Made by a program: the position numbers and the translations under genes. The notes under the pieces were generated by a model. The model made no database searches and was not told where the DNA came from. It saw nothing but the letters and a program-made list of their open reading frames with translations. This document shows, in pieces, positions 15,630 to 24,814 of a DNA stretch of 49,345 bases (its first letter is position 1; every line of letters starts with the position of its first letter). The stretch comes from Anaerolineaceae bacterium UBA4781 (lineage in GTDB: Bacteria; Chloroflexota; Anaerolineae; Anaerolineales; Anaerolineaceae), in contig DHHD01000019.1 in NCBI GenBank assembly GCA_002403105.1, forward strand, positions 1,786-51,130, written 5' to 3'.

Positions 15630-17456
15630 ATGGAAAATCAGTATATGGAAATAGAGCATGTATTGACGAAACACCACTTACAAAGTATCCAATTCGGGAA
15701 TGATGATTCTATTTTTGGAGTGGAGAATGAGGGTGGAGTTGGAAAAGCATTCATTCAGGATGAAAAGAAAAAAACAAAAACTATAGACATAAAAGATTCA
15801 ATAAAAAGTGGAATCTTTTATGGAGGTGGGGAATTTTGCGTAGTAAAAGAAAAAGCGGTTTTTTGTATCAACCACAATCAACTTGTGGTTTTCAACCTTA
15901 AAACCGGAGAATCCAAACCTATTATTCCTGCCTGGGGGAAAGTAGCGGCACCCTCTATTTCTCCGGATGGGAAATGGGTTCTTTATGTATTTAGCGATGG
16001 AGAAACTGACCTGATAGGCGTTGCACCTCTGCACGGGTTGGATTGGCCACGCCAAATGGTCAAAGGTGCAGATTTCTATTTACAGCCAACCTGGCATCCA
16101 CAGGGTGAATTGATCGCCTGGGTGGAATGGGATCATCCGTGTATGCCGTGGCAGGGCAGCCGGGTTAAAATTGGTGAGGTAGGAGGGATGCAGATTCGAT
16201 TATTGGATGAAACTTGGGTGGATGGAAAAATTGGCCAGGCAGCACACCAACCTCTATTCTCTCCGAATGGAAGATGGTTAAGCTATCTCCTGCAAAACGG
16301 GGAATGGGAAGATCTGATTCTGTACGATCTCAAGAAAAAAGAAAAAAAGGTGTTGGTACACGGTGATGGTTTTATGCTTTCAACGCCCGATTGGGTGCAG
16401 GGACTGCAATCCTATGGCTGGGGAAACGATGCAAAATCGATCTTCTATATTCGATACGAATATGCCCAAGCCACAATCTGGAAAGTGAATATCCGCAGTG
16501 ATAAATCTGTGCAGATACCCACAGCTCCATTTACCTGGCTTTCACAACTCAGCATCTCATCACAATCTAGCGCGCTGGCTTTTTTAGCTTCTTCTCCCTT
16601 TGATCCAAAACAGATCGTTGTATTTAAAAATGGAAAACTAGAATCTGTCCGCTCATCTCACGAAGGGATTGAATATTCCAAATTTTTTTACAAGCCGGAA
16701 CATATTGAATGGAAAGGTCTGGATGGGGAGAGCGTTTTCGGCATCTTGTATCTTCCCAAAACTGAGCAAAAGATACAGTTGCCTTTGTTAGTGGATGTGC
16801 ATGGAGGACCAACCATGCAACGTACACTCTCGGAATCAACTGAAGCAGGTTTCTTCACCTCGCGCGGATATGCTTTTTTGCAAGTGAATTATCGTGGAAG
16901 CAGTGGATATGGGCTGCAGTATCAAGATGCTCTGAAAGGGAATTGGGGAGAACTGGAATTGGACGATATTTATACGGGTGTGAAGCGCCTTATCGAAACC
17001 GGTATTGCCAATCCAGCTAAAATTGCACTGATAGGGAACAGCTCGGGTGGTACGACCGTTTTAAATACATTACGAAAATATCCCGGTGTATTTCGTTGTG
17101 CGATCTGCAGTTTTGGAATCGGCGATTTGATATTGGATGCGAAGCAGACTCACAAATTTGAGCGTTTTTATCACCAATACCTGATTGGGGACATTGAAAA
17201 GAAAATGGAAACTTTTCAACAGCGGTCGCCTGTATTTCATATTGAAGAAATTCGCGACCCGCTTTTACTCTTTCATGGAAATGAAGATCCCGTGGTACAT
17301 CCATCCCAATCGCAAGCTCTCTACGATTCATTGGTGAAACGGGGAATCCCCTGTACGCTCAAGATATTTGAACAAGAAGGGCATGGATTCAAGCGGGAAG
17401 AAACGCTCCAAGAATATTATGCACTGATCTTAGAGTTTCTCACTATGCATTTTTGA
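15630..17456 (+). CDS. S9 family (prolyl oligopeptidase-like) serine peptidase
   Basis: 608 residues from the ATG at 15630, preceded by GAAGGG. The upstream in-frame GTG lies inside a terminator stem. The N-terminal 350 residues form a WD/TolB-like beta-propeller (repeats such as SPDGKWVLYVFSDGE and SPNGRWLSYL). The C-terminal alpha/beta-hydrolase domain has HGGP (oxyanion side), the nucleophile Ser471 in GNSSGG, Asp553 in GNEDPVV and His585 in EGHGF. No signal peptide, so it is a cytoplasmic peptidase, probably of short peptides; acylaminoacyl-peptidase-like activity is possible. It converges with the CDF gene 3 bases away. Confidence 0.93.
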   Translation: MENQYMEIEHVLTKHHLQSIQFGNDDSIFGVENEGGVGKAFIQDEKKKTKTIDIKDSIKSGIFYGGGEFCVVKEKAVFCINHNQLVVFNLKTGESKPIIPAWGKVAAPSISPDGKWVLYVFSDGETDLIGVAPLHGLDWPRQMVKGADFYLQPTWHPQGELIAWVEWDHPCMPWQGSRVKIGEVGGMQIRLLDETWVDGKIGQAAHQPLFSPNGRWLSYLLQNGEWEDLILYDLKKKEKKVLVHGDGFMLSTPDWVQGLQSYGWGNDAKSIFYIRYEYAQATIWKVNIRSDKSVQIPTAPFTWLSQLSISSQSSALAFLASSPFDPKQIVVFKNGKLESVRSSHEGIEYSKFFYKPEHIEWKGLDGESVFGILYLPKTEQKIQLPLLVDVHGGPTMQRTLSESTEAGFFTSRGYAFLQVNYRGSSGYGLQYQDALKGNWGELELDDIYTGVKRLIETGIANPAKIALIGNSSGGTTVLNTLRKYPGVFRCAICSFGIGDLILDAKQTHKFERFYHQYLIGDIEKKMETFQQRSPVFHIEEIRDPLLLFHGNEDPVVHPSQSQALYDSLVKRGIPCTLKIFEQEGHGFKREETLQEYYALILEFLTMHF

Positions 17457-17459
17457 AAT

Positions 17460-18365
17460 CTATGAATTTCTTTTTGATTCTATAGGTTCTGCATGGATGT
17501 ACGCCCGATCTATTTCGGGAATTGCTTGTAATGCATCTGCGACCTGATCGGAGATTTCATGAGCTTGCTGCATACTTATTTTCTGGTCAACATCAATATG
17601 TATTTCCACCACAATTTTAGGTCCCACATATTCAGTGACCATTTGATGCACGTCCACAACTCCTGGAACAGTTTTGGCTGTTGCCAGGATTTTTTTCTTG
17701 ATCTCTTCATCTGGGCTTCTACCGGTTAGGAATCCCAAGTTTTCTTTTCCTACACTCCATGCTGCTCTAAAAATCCAAATCGAAACCAGAATACCCGCTA
17801 TTGGGTCGAGAAACGGATGGATATATTTTGATCCGATGATCCCGAGGAGCGCAGCTATAGAAGTTAAAATGTCACTCAGATTATCTTTAGCGGCTGCGTC
17901 TAGCCCTGGTGATAATATTTTTCTGGCGATATTGCGAATGATAAAGAACATGCCTGTTTTGCTGACGGCACTTACCAGAAGCGCGATGGTTGGAATTCCT
18001 AATGAAATTTCTGTACCACCGGAAATAAAGCGGGTGATGGAAGAACGCATGGCTTCCACGCCTGCCAATGTCATAGATATTGTAATGATCAAACCCATGA
18101 GAGGTTCAAAACGATCATGGCCTTGTGGATGGCTGCTATCGGGTGGCTTTTGAGAAATGGAAAGTCCAATGATGAGGAAAACTGAATATACAACATCTGA
18201 AATGGAATTAATAGCATCGGAATAAAGCGCCGCAGATTCACTGAAATATGCAGCTGTGCCTTTTAAGAGAGCAAGGAAGATATTTCCGACGACTGTCACA
18301 AGGAGTGCTTTTCGGAATTGTTTTCCTTTTTCAGTATTGGGCTGAAATTCTCTAATCAAGATCAT
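17460..18365 (-). CDS. Cation diffusion facilitator (CDF) metal transporter
   Basis: 301 residues from the ATG at 18365, which has GGAAGG 6 bases ahead; a longer start at 18395 lacks one. Six transmembrane helices are followed by a cytoplasmic ferredoxin-like dimer domain (from about residue 210, VDVHQMVTEYVGPKIVVEIHID). Metal-site segments are NSISD in helix 2 and DNLSD in helix 5, so the usual HxxxD of zinc-specific members is not present. HPQGHDRFEPL follows helix 2. Mn(II) or Fe(II) export is as likely as Zn(II). It converges with the S9 peptidase gene. Confidence 0.9.
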   Translation of the reverse strand: MILIREFQPNTEKGKQFRKALLVTVVGNIFLALLKGTAAYFSESAALYSDAINSISDVVYSVFLIIGLSISQKPPDSSHPQGHDRFEPLMGLIITISMTLAGVEAMRSSITRFISGGTEISLGIPTIALLVSAVSKTGMFFIIRNIARKILSPGLDAAAKDNLSDILTSIAALLGIIGSKYIHPFLDPIAGILVSIWIFRAAWSVGKENLGFLTGRSPDEEIKKKILATAKTVPGVVDVHQMVTEYVGPKIVVEIHIDVDQKISMQQAHEISDQVADALQAIPEIDRAYIHAEPIESKRNS

Positions 18366-18404
18366 AGTTTTCCTTCCATGTATGAAAGGGTACAATTCTA
18401 ATCG

Positions 18405-18430
18405 AAAAGCCCGCAGTTAAGCGGGCTTTT
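18405..18430 (-). terminator. Terminator between aminotransferase and CDF genes
   Basis: Perfect 10-bp stem AAAAGCCCGC (18405-18414) / GCGGGCTTTT (18421-18430) with a 6-base loop. It lies 24 bases past the stop of the aminotransferase gene on the minus strand. The plus-strand T tract (to 18438) is stronger, so it may work in both directions. Confidence 0.8.
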
Positions 18431-18453
18431 TTCTTTTTGAGGTTCGATGGATT

Positions 18454-19518
18454 CTACTTCATGAAATCATCAATGCTGGCCAGCAATTTATTAACGTCTT
18501 CCATCTGTGTTTCACCCATGGTGGCGATGCGGAAGGTTTTATTCTTCAGACTGCCATAACCATTGGCAATACGCATTTCGCGTTCGAGCAGAAAGGCATT
18601 CAATTTGGAAATATCGAGCTCGCGTGTATTCTTAATGGTAGCTACAGTTTTTGAAAGACGGTTGGGATCGGCAAATGGTTCCATGCCGCGTTCCAGAGAC
18701 CAATCATAAACACGTTTTGACATGGCTGCATGGCGTGCAAAGCGTTTTTCCAAGCCTTCTGCAAAGATCCGGTCAAGTTGAAAATCCAGACCGTATACCA
18801 GAGTTACAGCCGAAGTCATGGCGGTGGAATTTTTAATTCGGTAATCTTCCATGATCAGCAGATCAAAATACCAACCACGATTCGTTACTGTCTTGGCTTT
18901 TTCCAATGCCCGATCAGTTGTTCCGGCTAATGAAAGACCTGGAGGAAGGGCGATGCATTTCTGAGAAGATGTCAACAGGAAATCAATTCCCCAAGCATCC
19001 ATTTCAATTTTAGTACCTGCCAATGATGAAACTGCATCAACCATGATCATCGTATCTGGGCTGACTTCTTTGACTATTGCACACAATTCCTTTACAGGAC
19101 TCTCACATCCCGTAGAGGTTTCATTATGAACAATCGTAACGGCTTCGTAATGCTTTTTCTTTAACGCTGCCCGTAATTGTTCAGGTTCAATGGCTTTTCC
19201 CCATTCTGCTTCCAATCTATCTGCCTGTTTCCCATTGCCGATGGCAACTTCATACCAGCGCTCAGAAAAAGCGCCATTGACGCAGCATAGTACATCCTTC
19301 TGCACGAGATTTCGAATCCCGGTTTCCTGCATACCACTTCCGGAATGGGTGCCGATGAAAACGCGATATTTGGTGTAGAAAAGATCTTCACATTTTTTTG
19401 CCGCGCGCTGGTAAATTGCTTCATATTCCTTGCTGCGGTGGGGAAGAACGGGCTTTGACATTGCAGCAAATACCTCGGGTGCAACATCCACTGGTCCAGG
19501 AACAAACATTCGTGACAT
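18454..19518 (-). CDS. Class V PLP aminotransferase (serine/alanine-glyoxylate or phosphoserine type)
   Basis: 354 residues. PGPVDVAPEVFAAMSKP is the start shared by the alanine-glyoxylate/serine-pyruvate branch. Asp161 in MVDAVSS contacts the PLP ring nitrogen, and Lys187 in TSSQKCIALPPG forms the Schiff base. AGGAGAG precedes the ATG. With a serA gene 11 kb away and no SerC-type gene in the window, it may be the phosphoserine or serine-pyruvate aminotransferase of this organism; branch members use different donors, so the substrate is uncertain. It is transcribed alone from the promoter at 19583-19611. Confidence 0.87.
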   Translation of the reverse strand: MSRMFVPGPVDVAPEVFAAMSKPVLPHRSKEYEAIYQRAAKKCEDLFYTKYRVFIGTHSGSGMQETGIRNLVQKDVLCCVNGAFSERWYEVAIGNGKQADRLEAEWGKAIEPEQLRAALKKKHYEAVTIVHNETSTGCESPVKELCAIVKEVSPDTMIMVDAVSSLAGTKIEMDAWGIDFLLTSSQKCIALPPGLSLAGTTDRALEKAKTVTNRGWYFDLLIMEDYRIKNSTAMTSAVTLVYGLDFQLDRIFAEGLEKRFARHAAMSKRVYDWSLERGMEPFADPNRLSKTVATIKNTRELDISKLNAFLLEREMRIANGYGSLKNKTFRIATMGETQMEDVNKLLASIDDFMK

Positions 19519-19912
19519 TTTTCTCTCCTAATCGATTTTTCCCTGAAGGGGAGGTCTGTTAATGAAACAAAACAATAATAATATGATAGTAGCTCTTTCG
19601 CTAGTATGCAAATACCTATCCAACGAAAATAAAAATCATACAAAGATGGGATTAATTATTAAGGGAGGAATGTCCACGTTATTTGTGAATTGTGAGATTT
19701 ATTCTCATTTTCCAAATATTGACCTTTTAACAAAATCGTAGGGTTTTCGAATACTCAACGATGCAATTGCAGTATGATTGATTTATCTATCTATTCATTT
19801 ATTTCTACATAATAAACAAATTGAACGGAGCACTACCTGTGTAAATATATTAAAATAACACATGGATGCTCATCCAGAATAATATAACATTATTAAAGCG
19901 AGGAGTGAAAGA
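19519..19912. other. Divergent intergenic region
   Basis: About 390 AT-rich bases between the class V aminotransferase (-) and the membrane protein (+). It holds the minus-strand promoter listed separately. No confident promoter for the plus-strand gene, no RNA gene and no credible small gene is seen. Confidence 0.6.
19583..19611 (-). promoter_or_regulatory. Promoter of the class V aminotransferase gene
   Basis: On the minus strand: TTGCAT (19611-19606), 17-base spacer, TATCAT (19588-19583). The transcript would start near 19576, giving a leader of about 58 bases. Confidence 0.5.
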
Positions 19913-21907
19913 GTGAGCGAAATAATTCAAAACCTTTCCAGCGGTACTGTCGGTTTTCTTATCTGGACTATTTTATGGATGCTGGGTGGAGTTCTGCTCA
20001 TCCGAGGGGTTTTTAAACTGGAGAAAAAGGAATTTCTCCTGATCGGGGTAGGTGCCGGATTCATCATCGAAAGCTGGATTGCAAATATTCTTGGAAGATT
20101 CCTTGATCCATTACTGGCATTTTGGTTAGCCGCCATACTTACTTTTCTGGGTGGATTAACCTTTTGCCTGCCTTTGTTCCGAAAAAAAACTCCTTTCAAA
20201 GATATTTTTCCAATAGTTCCCTGGCATTGGATCACCTTCCTTGTTCTTTTTTATATTTTCTTTATGATCGCGCGAGGAATGTCCATCTGGGATGAATTCA
20301 AAACCCTGCCATTGGTTTCTATGATCGCTGCAGGCGATATTCCTCCGCATTTCCCGTATGACATCAGCGTTGTTTTAGATGAACACTACCTGCGTTATCT
20401 AGTAGCTGCCCAGTTCATGCGGATTGGGGATTTCTATCCTTGGACGGCTCTAGCTTTTCTACAAGCGTTGACGTTAAGTTTGAGCACCGTCCTGGTAGTA
20501 ATCTGGATTCAGCGAATTACTCGAAATATCTTTGCAGGAATTACCGGAGGTGTATTTCATGTTCTGGCGGGAGGAACACGCTGGTTGCTTCTCCTATTCC
20601 CACCTTCTATCATAAATAAGTTTGACTCCACTATTCAACGCATGGGCAGCGGTTTGAATAGCGGTACTGACCTGCGTACTGCTCTCATTAGTCCATGGGC
20701 AGCACAGGGCATGGCGCCTATCTCCATTCCATTTGCATTTACGAATGGTTTGCTAAAACCGTCCATCCTGGGTGTGGGCTGGGATAATATCAGTTTTTTG
20801 ATCTTGATCCTTATCATATTACTTTATGACAAAGTAAAAGGCATCAAGACTCTATCACTGGTTGGCCTGCTATTGGCTGGATTGGGATTAATGGATGAGA
20901 TGACCTTTGTGTTTCTAAGCGGTCTCTTGATCATCATTCACCTTTTCCAATTAATAAGAACCAAAGATGCAATTGTTAAGAAGGAAGCACGTCTTCGGTT
21001 GATAATGTTGGTTCTGGTTTGGATCGTAGTTTTCTTGCAGGGTGGATTTTTCACTGCGCTTGTTAATAACTTTTTTGATCCCGAGTATGTTTCCTACCAT
21101 GCTTTTAATGTTCAATTCAATTTCCCACCCACCTTTATGGATCCCCATCTGGGTGAATTACAGATCACGAATCTTATTCATCTAGTCATCTTGTTTTTAG
21201 AATGCGGACCCATCGCATTCGTTTTTCCACTGGTGCTGATCTGGGGATGGAAGTCATTAAAAAATAGAAAGATCATCGATGCAGCCTACATTGGTACAGC
21301 CTTGCTAGGTCTGGCATTTTGTTTCGTACAAATCACATCCAAGGGTATTAATAGCGCTGTGAATCGAGTTCAAAATGATTTTCTGGAGGTAAGCCTCCTA
21401 TTTGCAGTGCCGGTGGTTTTTTATTGGATACAGAAGCGTAAACAAGGAATAAAAATTACAATCGCTATCTTGGCACTGTTATCGATCTTCGGTGGTGTAG
21501 TTGTATTTGGGACGGAACTATCAGGAATTCAAGAACCTGAGCTTGGGCTCTTTATCACCGAGATGGATGTACGTATGATGGACAAGTATTGGAATAAGCT
21601 GGAAAGGGATGCCACAATTCTGGACCCCAATATCCCGCGTGCGATCACCATCTTCGCGCGGACTGGAAATTCATCTGTTGACTTTTACGAACCAACACAG
21701 GAATGGGAAAAATTGATATACGATCCTGATCCGGTGGAAATGGCGCAAGCTGGCTATGATTACCTGTATTACGATCGGGATTATTGGAAAACTCTTACGG
21801 TAGAAGAACAGAAACTTCTCACTTCTTCTTGCGTAACCGCCGTTAATGAGGAAACGGAATGGACAGGAGATTTTAGAATCCTGGTGGATATAACCGCTTG
21901 TCAATGA
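19913..21907 (+). CDS. Polytopic membrane protein, GT-C-like
   Basis: 664 residues with roughly a dozen hydrophobic helices and a C-terminal soluble tail (from about 540). The loop after the third helix cluster, SIWDEFKTLPLVSMIAAGDIPPHFP, contains an acidic residue next to the first extracytoplasmic loop, as in GT-C mannosyltransferase-type enzymes that use lipid-linked sugars. Start is GTG at 19913 with GAGGAG ahead. It is followed 18 bases later by a methyltransferase gene, likely in the same transcript. A glycan or lipid-linked-sugar role fits the surroundings, but no named family is certain. Confidence 0.6.
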   Translation: MSEIIQNLSSGTVGFLIWTILWMLGGVLLIRGVFKLEKKEFLLIGVGAGFIIESWIANILGRFLDPLLAFWLAAILTFLGGLTFCLPLFRKKTPFKDIFPIVPWHWITFLVLFYIFFMIARGMSIWDEFKTLPLVSMIAAGDIPPHFPYDISVVLDEHYLRYLVAAQFMRIGDFYPWTALAFLQALTLSLSTVLVVIWIQRITRNIFAGITGGVFHVLAGGTRWLLLLFPPSIINKFDSTIQRMGSGLNSGTDLRTALISPWAAQGMAPISIPFAFTNGLLKPSILGVGWDNISFLILILIILLYDKVKGIKTLSLVGLLLAGLGLMDEMTFVFLSGLLIIIHLFQLIRTKDAIVKKEARLRLIMLVLVWIVVFLQGGFFTALVNNFFDPEYVSYHAFNVQFNFPPTFMDPHLGELQITNLIHLVILFLECGPIAFVFPLVLIWGWKSLKNRKIIDAAYIGTALLGLAFCFVQITSKGINSAVNRVQNDFLEVSLLFAVPVVFYWIQKRKQGIKITIAILALLSIFGGVVVFGTELSGIQEPELGLFITEMDVRMMDKYWNKLERDATILDPNIPRAITIFARTGNSSVDFYEPTQEWEKLIYDPDPVEMAQAGYDYLYYDRDYWKTLTVEEQKLLTSSCVTAVNEETEWTGDFRILVDITACQ

Positions 21908-21925
21908 TGGCGATGGAAAACACAC

Positions 21926-22729
21926 ATGGCGAATTCTTCAATGAAGAACGATGAAAGAAAAGGATTCCTGAATGAAATTCTGGCTTACCCGGATGCTGTC
22001 AATTTGAATGTCGATGATCCGCAGGTGACCTACCAGCGGCATGCGATCATTCGGGAGAAACGATTTTTACATGCGATTTATCAAGAATGGTACAGCATGC
22101 AGATCGCTCAATTACCAGTCATACCCGGTAAAGTATTGGAGATCGGTTCAGGAGCCGGTTTTTTTGATGAAGTAAATAAAAGGACAATAACTTCCGAAAT
22201 ATTTTTCTGTCCCTTTGTGGATGCCATTCTGGATGGAGTGCGGCTGCCTTTTCCGGATGAATCCCTGCGTGCGATCGTGATGACGGATGTTTTTCATCAT
22301 ATTCCGGACGTGGAACAATTTCTGAGAGAGGGAATGCGTTCGCTAAAGCCCGGCGGGCGCGTTATCATGATCGAACCCTGGGTAACCCGCTGGTCACGCT
22401 GGGTGATGGATCATTTCCATTCAGAGCCGATGGATGTCGAAATGGAAACCTGGCAGTTCCCTTCCTATGGACCACTTTCCAGCTCCAATCAAGCACTACC
22501 CTGGATCGTTTTTCAACGGGATAGGGAAATCTTTGAACAGAAATATCCCGATTTAAAAATCACTGCACAAACGCCATTCATGCCATTCCGCTATCTTTTA
22601 AGCGGGGGCGTTTCCATGCGCTCATTAGCTCCGGCAGGCTGTAATTCCTTTTTGAAACGAGTTGAAAAATGTTTCAATCCTAAGAATTGGGCCATGTTTG
22701 CCCTCATCGTTCTCGAGAAGACTCAATAA
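21926..22729 (+). CDS. Class I SAM-dependent methyltransferase
   Basis: 267 residues. VLEIGSGAGFF is the SAM-binding glycine loop (motif I), followed by LPFPDESLRAIVMTDVFHHI and the LKPGGRVIMIEPW strand, both typical of the Methyltransf_11 group. The tail is basic and partly hydrophobic. It lies directly after the membrane protein and converges with the fusion gene 14 bases downstream. A role in methylating a glycan or lipid head group is inference from the neighbourhood. Confidence 0.85.
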   Translation: MANSSMKNDERKGFLNEILAYPDAVNLNVDDPQVTYQRHAIIREKRFLHAIYQEWYSMQIAQLPVIPGKVLEIGSGAGFFDEVNKRTITSEIFFCPFVDAILDGVRLPFPDESLRAIVMTDVFHHIPDVEQFLREGMRSLKPGGRVIMIEPWVTRWSRWVMDHFHSEPMDVEMETWQFPSYGPLSSSNQALPWIVFQRDREIFEQKYPDLKITAQTPFMPFRYLLSGGVSMRSLAPAGCNSFLKRVEKCFNPKNWAMFALIVLEKTQ

Positions 22730-22743
22730 AAAGTGGGAATTTA

Positions 22744-24180
22744 TTAAATGAATTTGATGCGGCGAGCTGCGAAAAGCACCATTTTTAACAACAGCCAGCC
22801 ATGTTTCCAACGTTGAATATTAGTAGTGCCATAGGTTCGTTCAGCATATCGGATAGGCAGATCAACGATTTTTAGATCCAGTTTTGAAGCGCCGAACAGC
22901 AAATCAAAATCTCCAAACGGGTCGAAATCACCGAAATAAGATCGATTCGCTGCGATTTTTTCATAATCCTTTTTCCATACGACTTTTGTACCACACAGCG
23001 TATCTTTTACTGATTGATCAAGCAGGAAGGAGAACAGTAAACTAAAGCATTTATTGCCGATATAGTTAAAAAAGCGCATGGCTTGTTTTTCCATCGGGTA
23101 AACTAGGCGCACTCCATTAATAAAATCTCCTCTGCCGGATTGGATAGCCTGGTAAAAACGGGGCAGATCTTCTGGTGGAACCGTCAGATCAGCATCCAGA
23201 ATCATCAGAATATCACCACTGGCATTGGAAAAACCCAATCGCACCGCATCCCCTTTTCCTTTGCCTTCCTGACGGAGCAGTTTTACATTGGTCTCAGGAT
23301 GGTTGTGCATTTCTTGCTGAATGGTTTGATAGGTAGCATCCTTTGAATGACCTTCTACAAAGATCAATTCTGTACCGTTGCCCATCTTGGGTACTCTGTT
23401 GAAAATTTGCTTGATATTGCCCTCTTCGTTACGGGCAGGTACGATCACGGAAACCCGGACTTCCTTGTTATGTTCGGTCAGAGAAGGGATTGGTCTGGCG
23501 AGCGTGAAGGCTGTCATTGCCAGTGAGCGGAAAGGCCACAAACGAACTAGAAAATAATTACAGAAAGCAGAAAGGAGTGGGATGGGTAAGGGGGAAAGAA
23601 CTTCTTCCCAATCACGGATTACTTCAAATCCACCCAAATAGAGAAGATTCTTAACATCATCTACAGAAAGCCAGTTCTGAGGTAGTGTGCGCTGTGCGAG
23701 ATGCATCTTCTGCGCAAGAGCCAGTGGCCATTCCCACAGGCGGCTGTAGTAATTCAACAGAATCCTGGTAGATGGGTTTGACCATTTTTTTATTTTATGA
23801 AAGACCGCTTCCACATCCCAGAGATCATTAATAAGGTCGGAGAGGATAATGTAATCGAATTTCTCATTGAGTTCTATTTCATGAATATCACCCTGTACAA
23901 AAACCAAATTAGGGTGGCGCTGACCGGCTCTTTCGATCATTTCGCTGGATAAATCAATGCCAACTCCTCTGGCGGGATTCAGAGAAGCCAATAAATCTCC
24001 TCGTGCACAACCAATTTCAAGCACGTTCATGGCTGGAGGAATATGAAATTGGTAGATTTTCCCCAAGCGTTTGCGATAGGATCCTCCCCAACCGTTCCAA
24101 TGGTCGAGCTGGAGAGCGATTCCATCCCAGTGTGCTTGATGAAGGGATTGATATTGAAGAAATTTCTCAGAAGTTTGCAT
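22744..24180 (-). CDS. Fusion: SAM methyltransferase + family 2 glycosyltransferase
   Basis: 478 residues in one frame. Residues 1-220 are a class I methyltransferase (VLEIGCARGDLL at 53-64, VGIDLSSEMIERA, then YIILSDLINDLWD). Residues 242-478 are a GT-A transferase (VSVIVPARNEE at 243-253, GKGKGDAVRLGF, the DAD metal site at 329-331, and YAERTYGTTNI near the end) of the DPM1/undecaprenyl-phosphate sugar transferase branch. A hydrophobic linker (about 200-232) joins them. These domains are usually separate proteins. The fusion suggests that one product both transfers a sugar, perhaps to a polyprenyl phosphate, and methylates a partner or sugar. Divergent from the regulator at 24323. Confidence 0.88.
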   Translation of the reverse strand: MQTSEKFLQYQSLHQAHWDGIALQLDHWNGWGGSYRKRLGKIYQFHIPPAMNVLEIGCARGDLLASLNPARGVGIDLSSEMIERAGQRHPNLVFVQGDIHEIELNEKFDYIILSDLINDLWDVEAVFHKIKKWSNPSTRILLNYYSRLWEWPLALAQKMHLAQRTLPQNWLSVDDVKNLLYLGGFEVIRDWEEVLSPLPIPLLSAFCNYFLVRLWPFRSLAMTAFTLARPIPSLTEHNKEVRVSVIVPARNEEGNIKQIFNRVPKMGNGTELIFVEGHSKDATYQTIQQEMHNHPETNVKLLRQEGKGKGDAVRLGFSNASGDILMILDADLTVPPEDLPRFYQAIQSGRGDFINGVRLVYPMEKQAMRFFNYIGNKCFSLLFSFLLDQSVKDTLCGTKVVWKKDYEKIAANRSYFGDFDPFGDFDLLFGASKLDLKIVDLPIRYAERTYGTTNIQRWKHGWLLLKMVLFAARRIKFI

Positions 24181-24272
24181 GTATATTTCCAGTCAATGAA
24201 TAAAATGGTTCATAAAAAGTATATCATTTTGCCGGGATAGATGATGCCATTCTAAATAGTTTTCCCGCTTTC

Positions 24273-24301
24273 TTGACGGATGGCTTCCCCTGATTTATAA
24301 T
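24273..24301 (+). promoter_or_regulatory. Near-consensus sigma-70 promoter of the polysaccharide locus
   Basis: TTGACG (24273-24278), exactly 17 bases, TATAAT (24296-24301). It is the best promoter in the window. Transcription would start near 24308, 15 bases before the regulator ATG. Confidence 0.85.
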
Positions 24302-24314
24302 TCAACAGTTGAAT
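24300..24314. promoter_or_regulatory. Perfect inverted repeat over -10/+1, probable operator
   Basis: ATTCAA-CAG-TTGAAT overlaps the last bases of the -10 box and the start point. A further TTGAA half-site follows at 24316-24320. Its position would block RNA polymerase when bound. The winged-helix regulator encoded 9 bases downstream is the obvious candidate for binding it; that is inference. Confidence 0.6.
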
Positions 24315-24322
24315 ATTGAACC

Positions 24323-24814
24323 ATGAATACTTTAACAAATCATGAAAACCGCGACCTGGATATCCTTGAACATATCGAGAATGATCCTGAAACCACACAA
24401 GCAACCATTGCGGCACGCCTGGGTGTGGCAGTCGGCACGGTAAACTGGCATTTAAAGCGACTAATTGAAAAAGGGTATGTCAAGGTACGGCGCATTGAGC
24501 GTCGCAAATTGCGTTATATTATCACGCCACAGGGAATTGCCCATCGCGCGAATTTATTGGTCGATTATATCCAGACTTCTTTTGATATGTACCGGCTGGT
24601 TCGGCAGCGTTCTTTGGATGCAATTCAAAATATAAAAGAGCAGGGGTATGCTCGGATATTTCTGGAGGGGAGCGATGATGTGGCTGAAATTTGCAGACTG
24701 ACCTGCCTTGAACAGGGATTGCAGATTTCCGAAGAAAAAAAGTACCCGATCTTTCGAATTGAAGGATTGAAGATTTTTATCATCATGGAGGATTCGGAGA
24801 ATGGTAATGAGTGA
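24323..24814 (+). CDS. Winged-helix regulator of the polysaccharide locus
   Basis: 163 residues. Residues 1-80 form a MarR-like winged helix: TQATIAARLGVAVGTVNWHLKRLIEKGYVK (residues 33-62 or so) with an RRKLRYIITPQGI wing, close in layout to the EPS-associated MarR-type regulators. After a linking helix (to about 105), a second small alpha/beta part (GYARIFLEGSDDVAEI...GLQISEE) looks like a truncated Rossmann strand-helix unit that could sense a nucleotide sugar. It heads the operon, and its end overlaps the reductase gene. The operator over its promoter suggests autoregulation. No clear ribosome-binding site precedes the ATG. Confidence 0.8.
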   Translation: MNTLTNHENRDLDILEHIENDPETTQATIAARLGVAVGTVNWHLKRLIEKGYVKVRRIERRKLRYIITPQGIAHRANLLVDYIQTSFDMYRLVRQRSLDAIQNIKEQGYARIFLEGSDDVAEICRLTCLEQGLQISEEKKYPIFRIEGLKIFIIMEDSENGNE

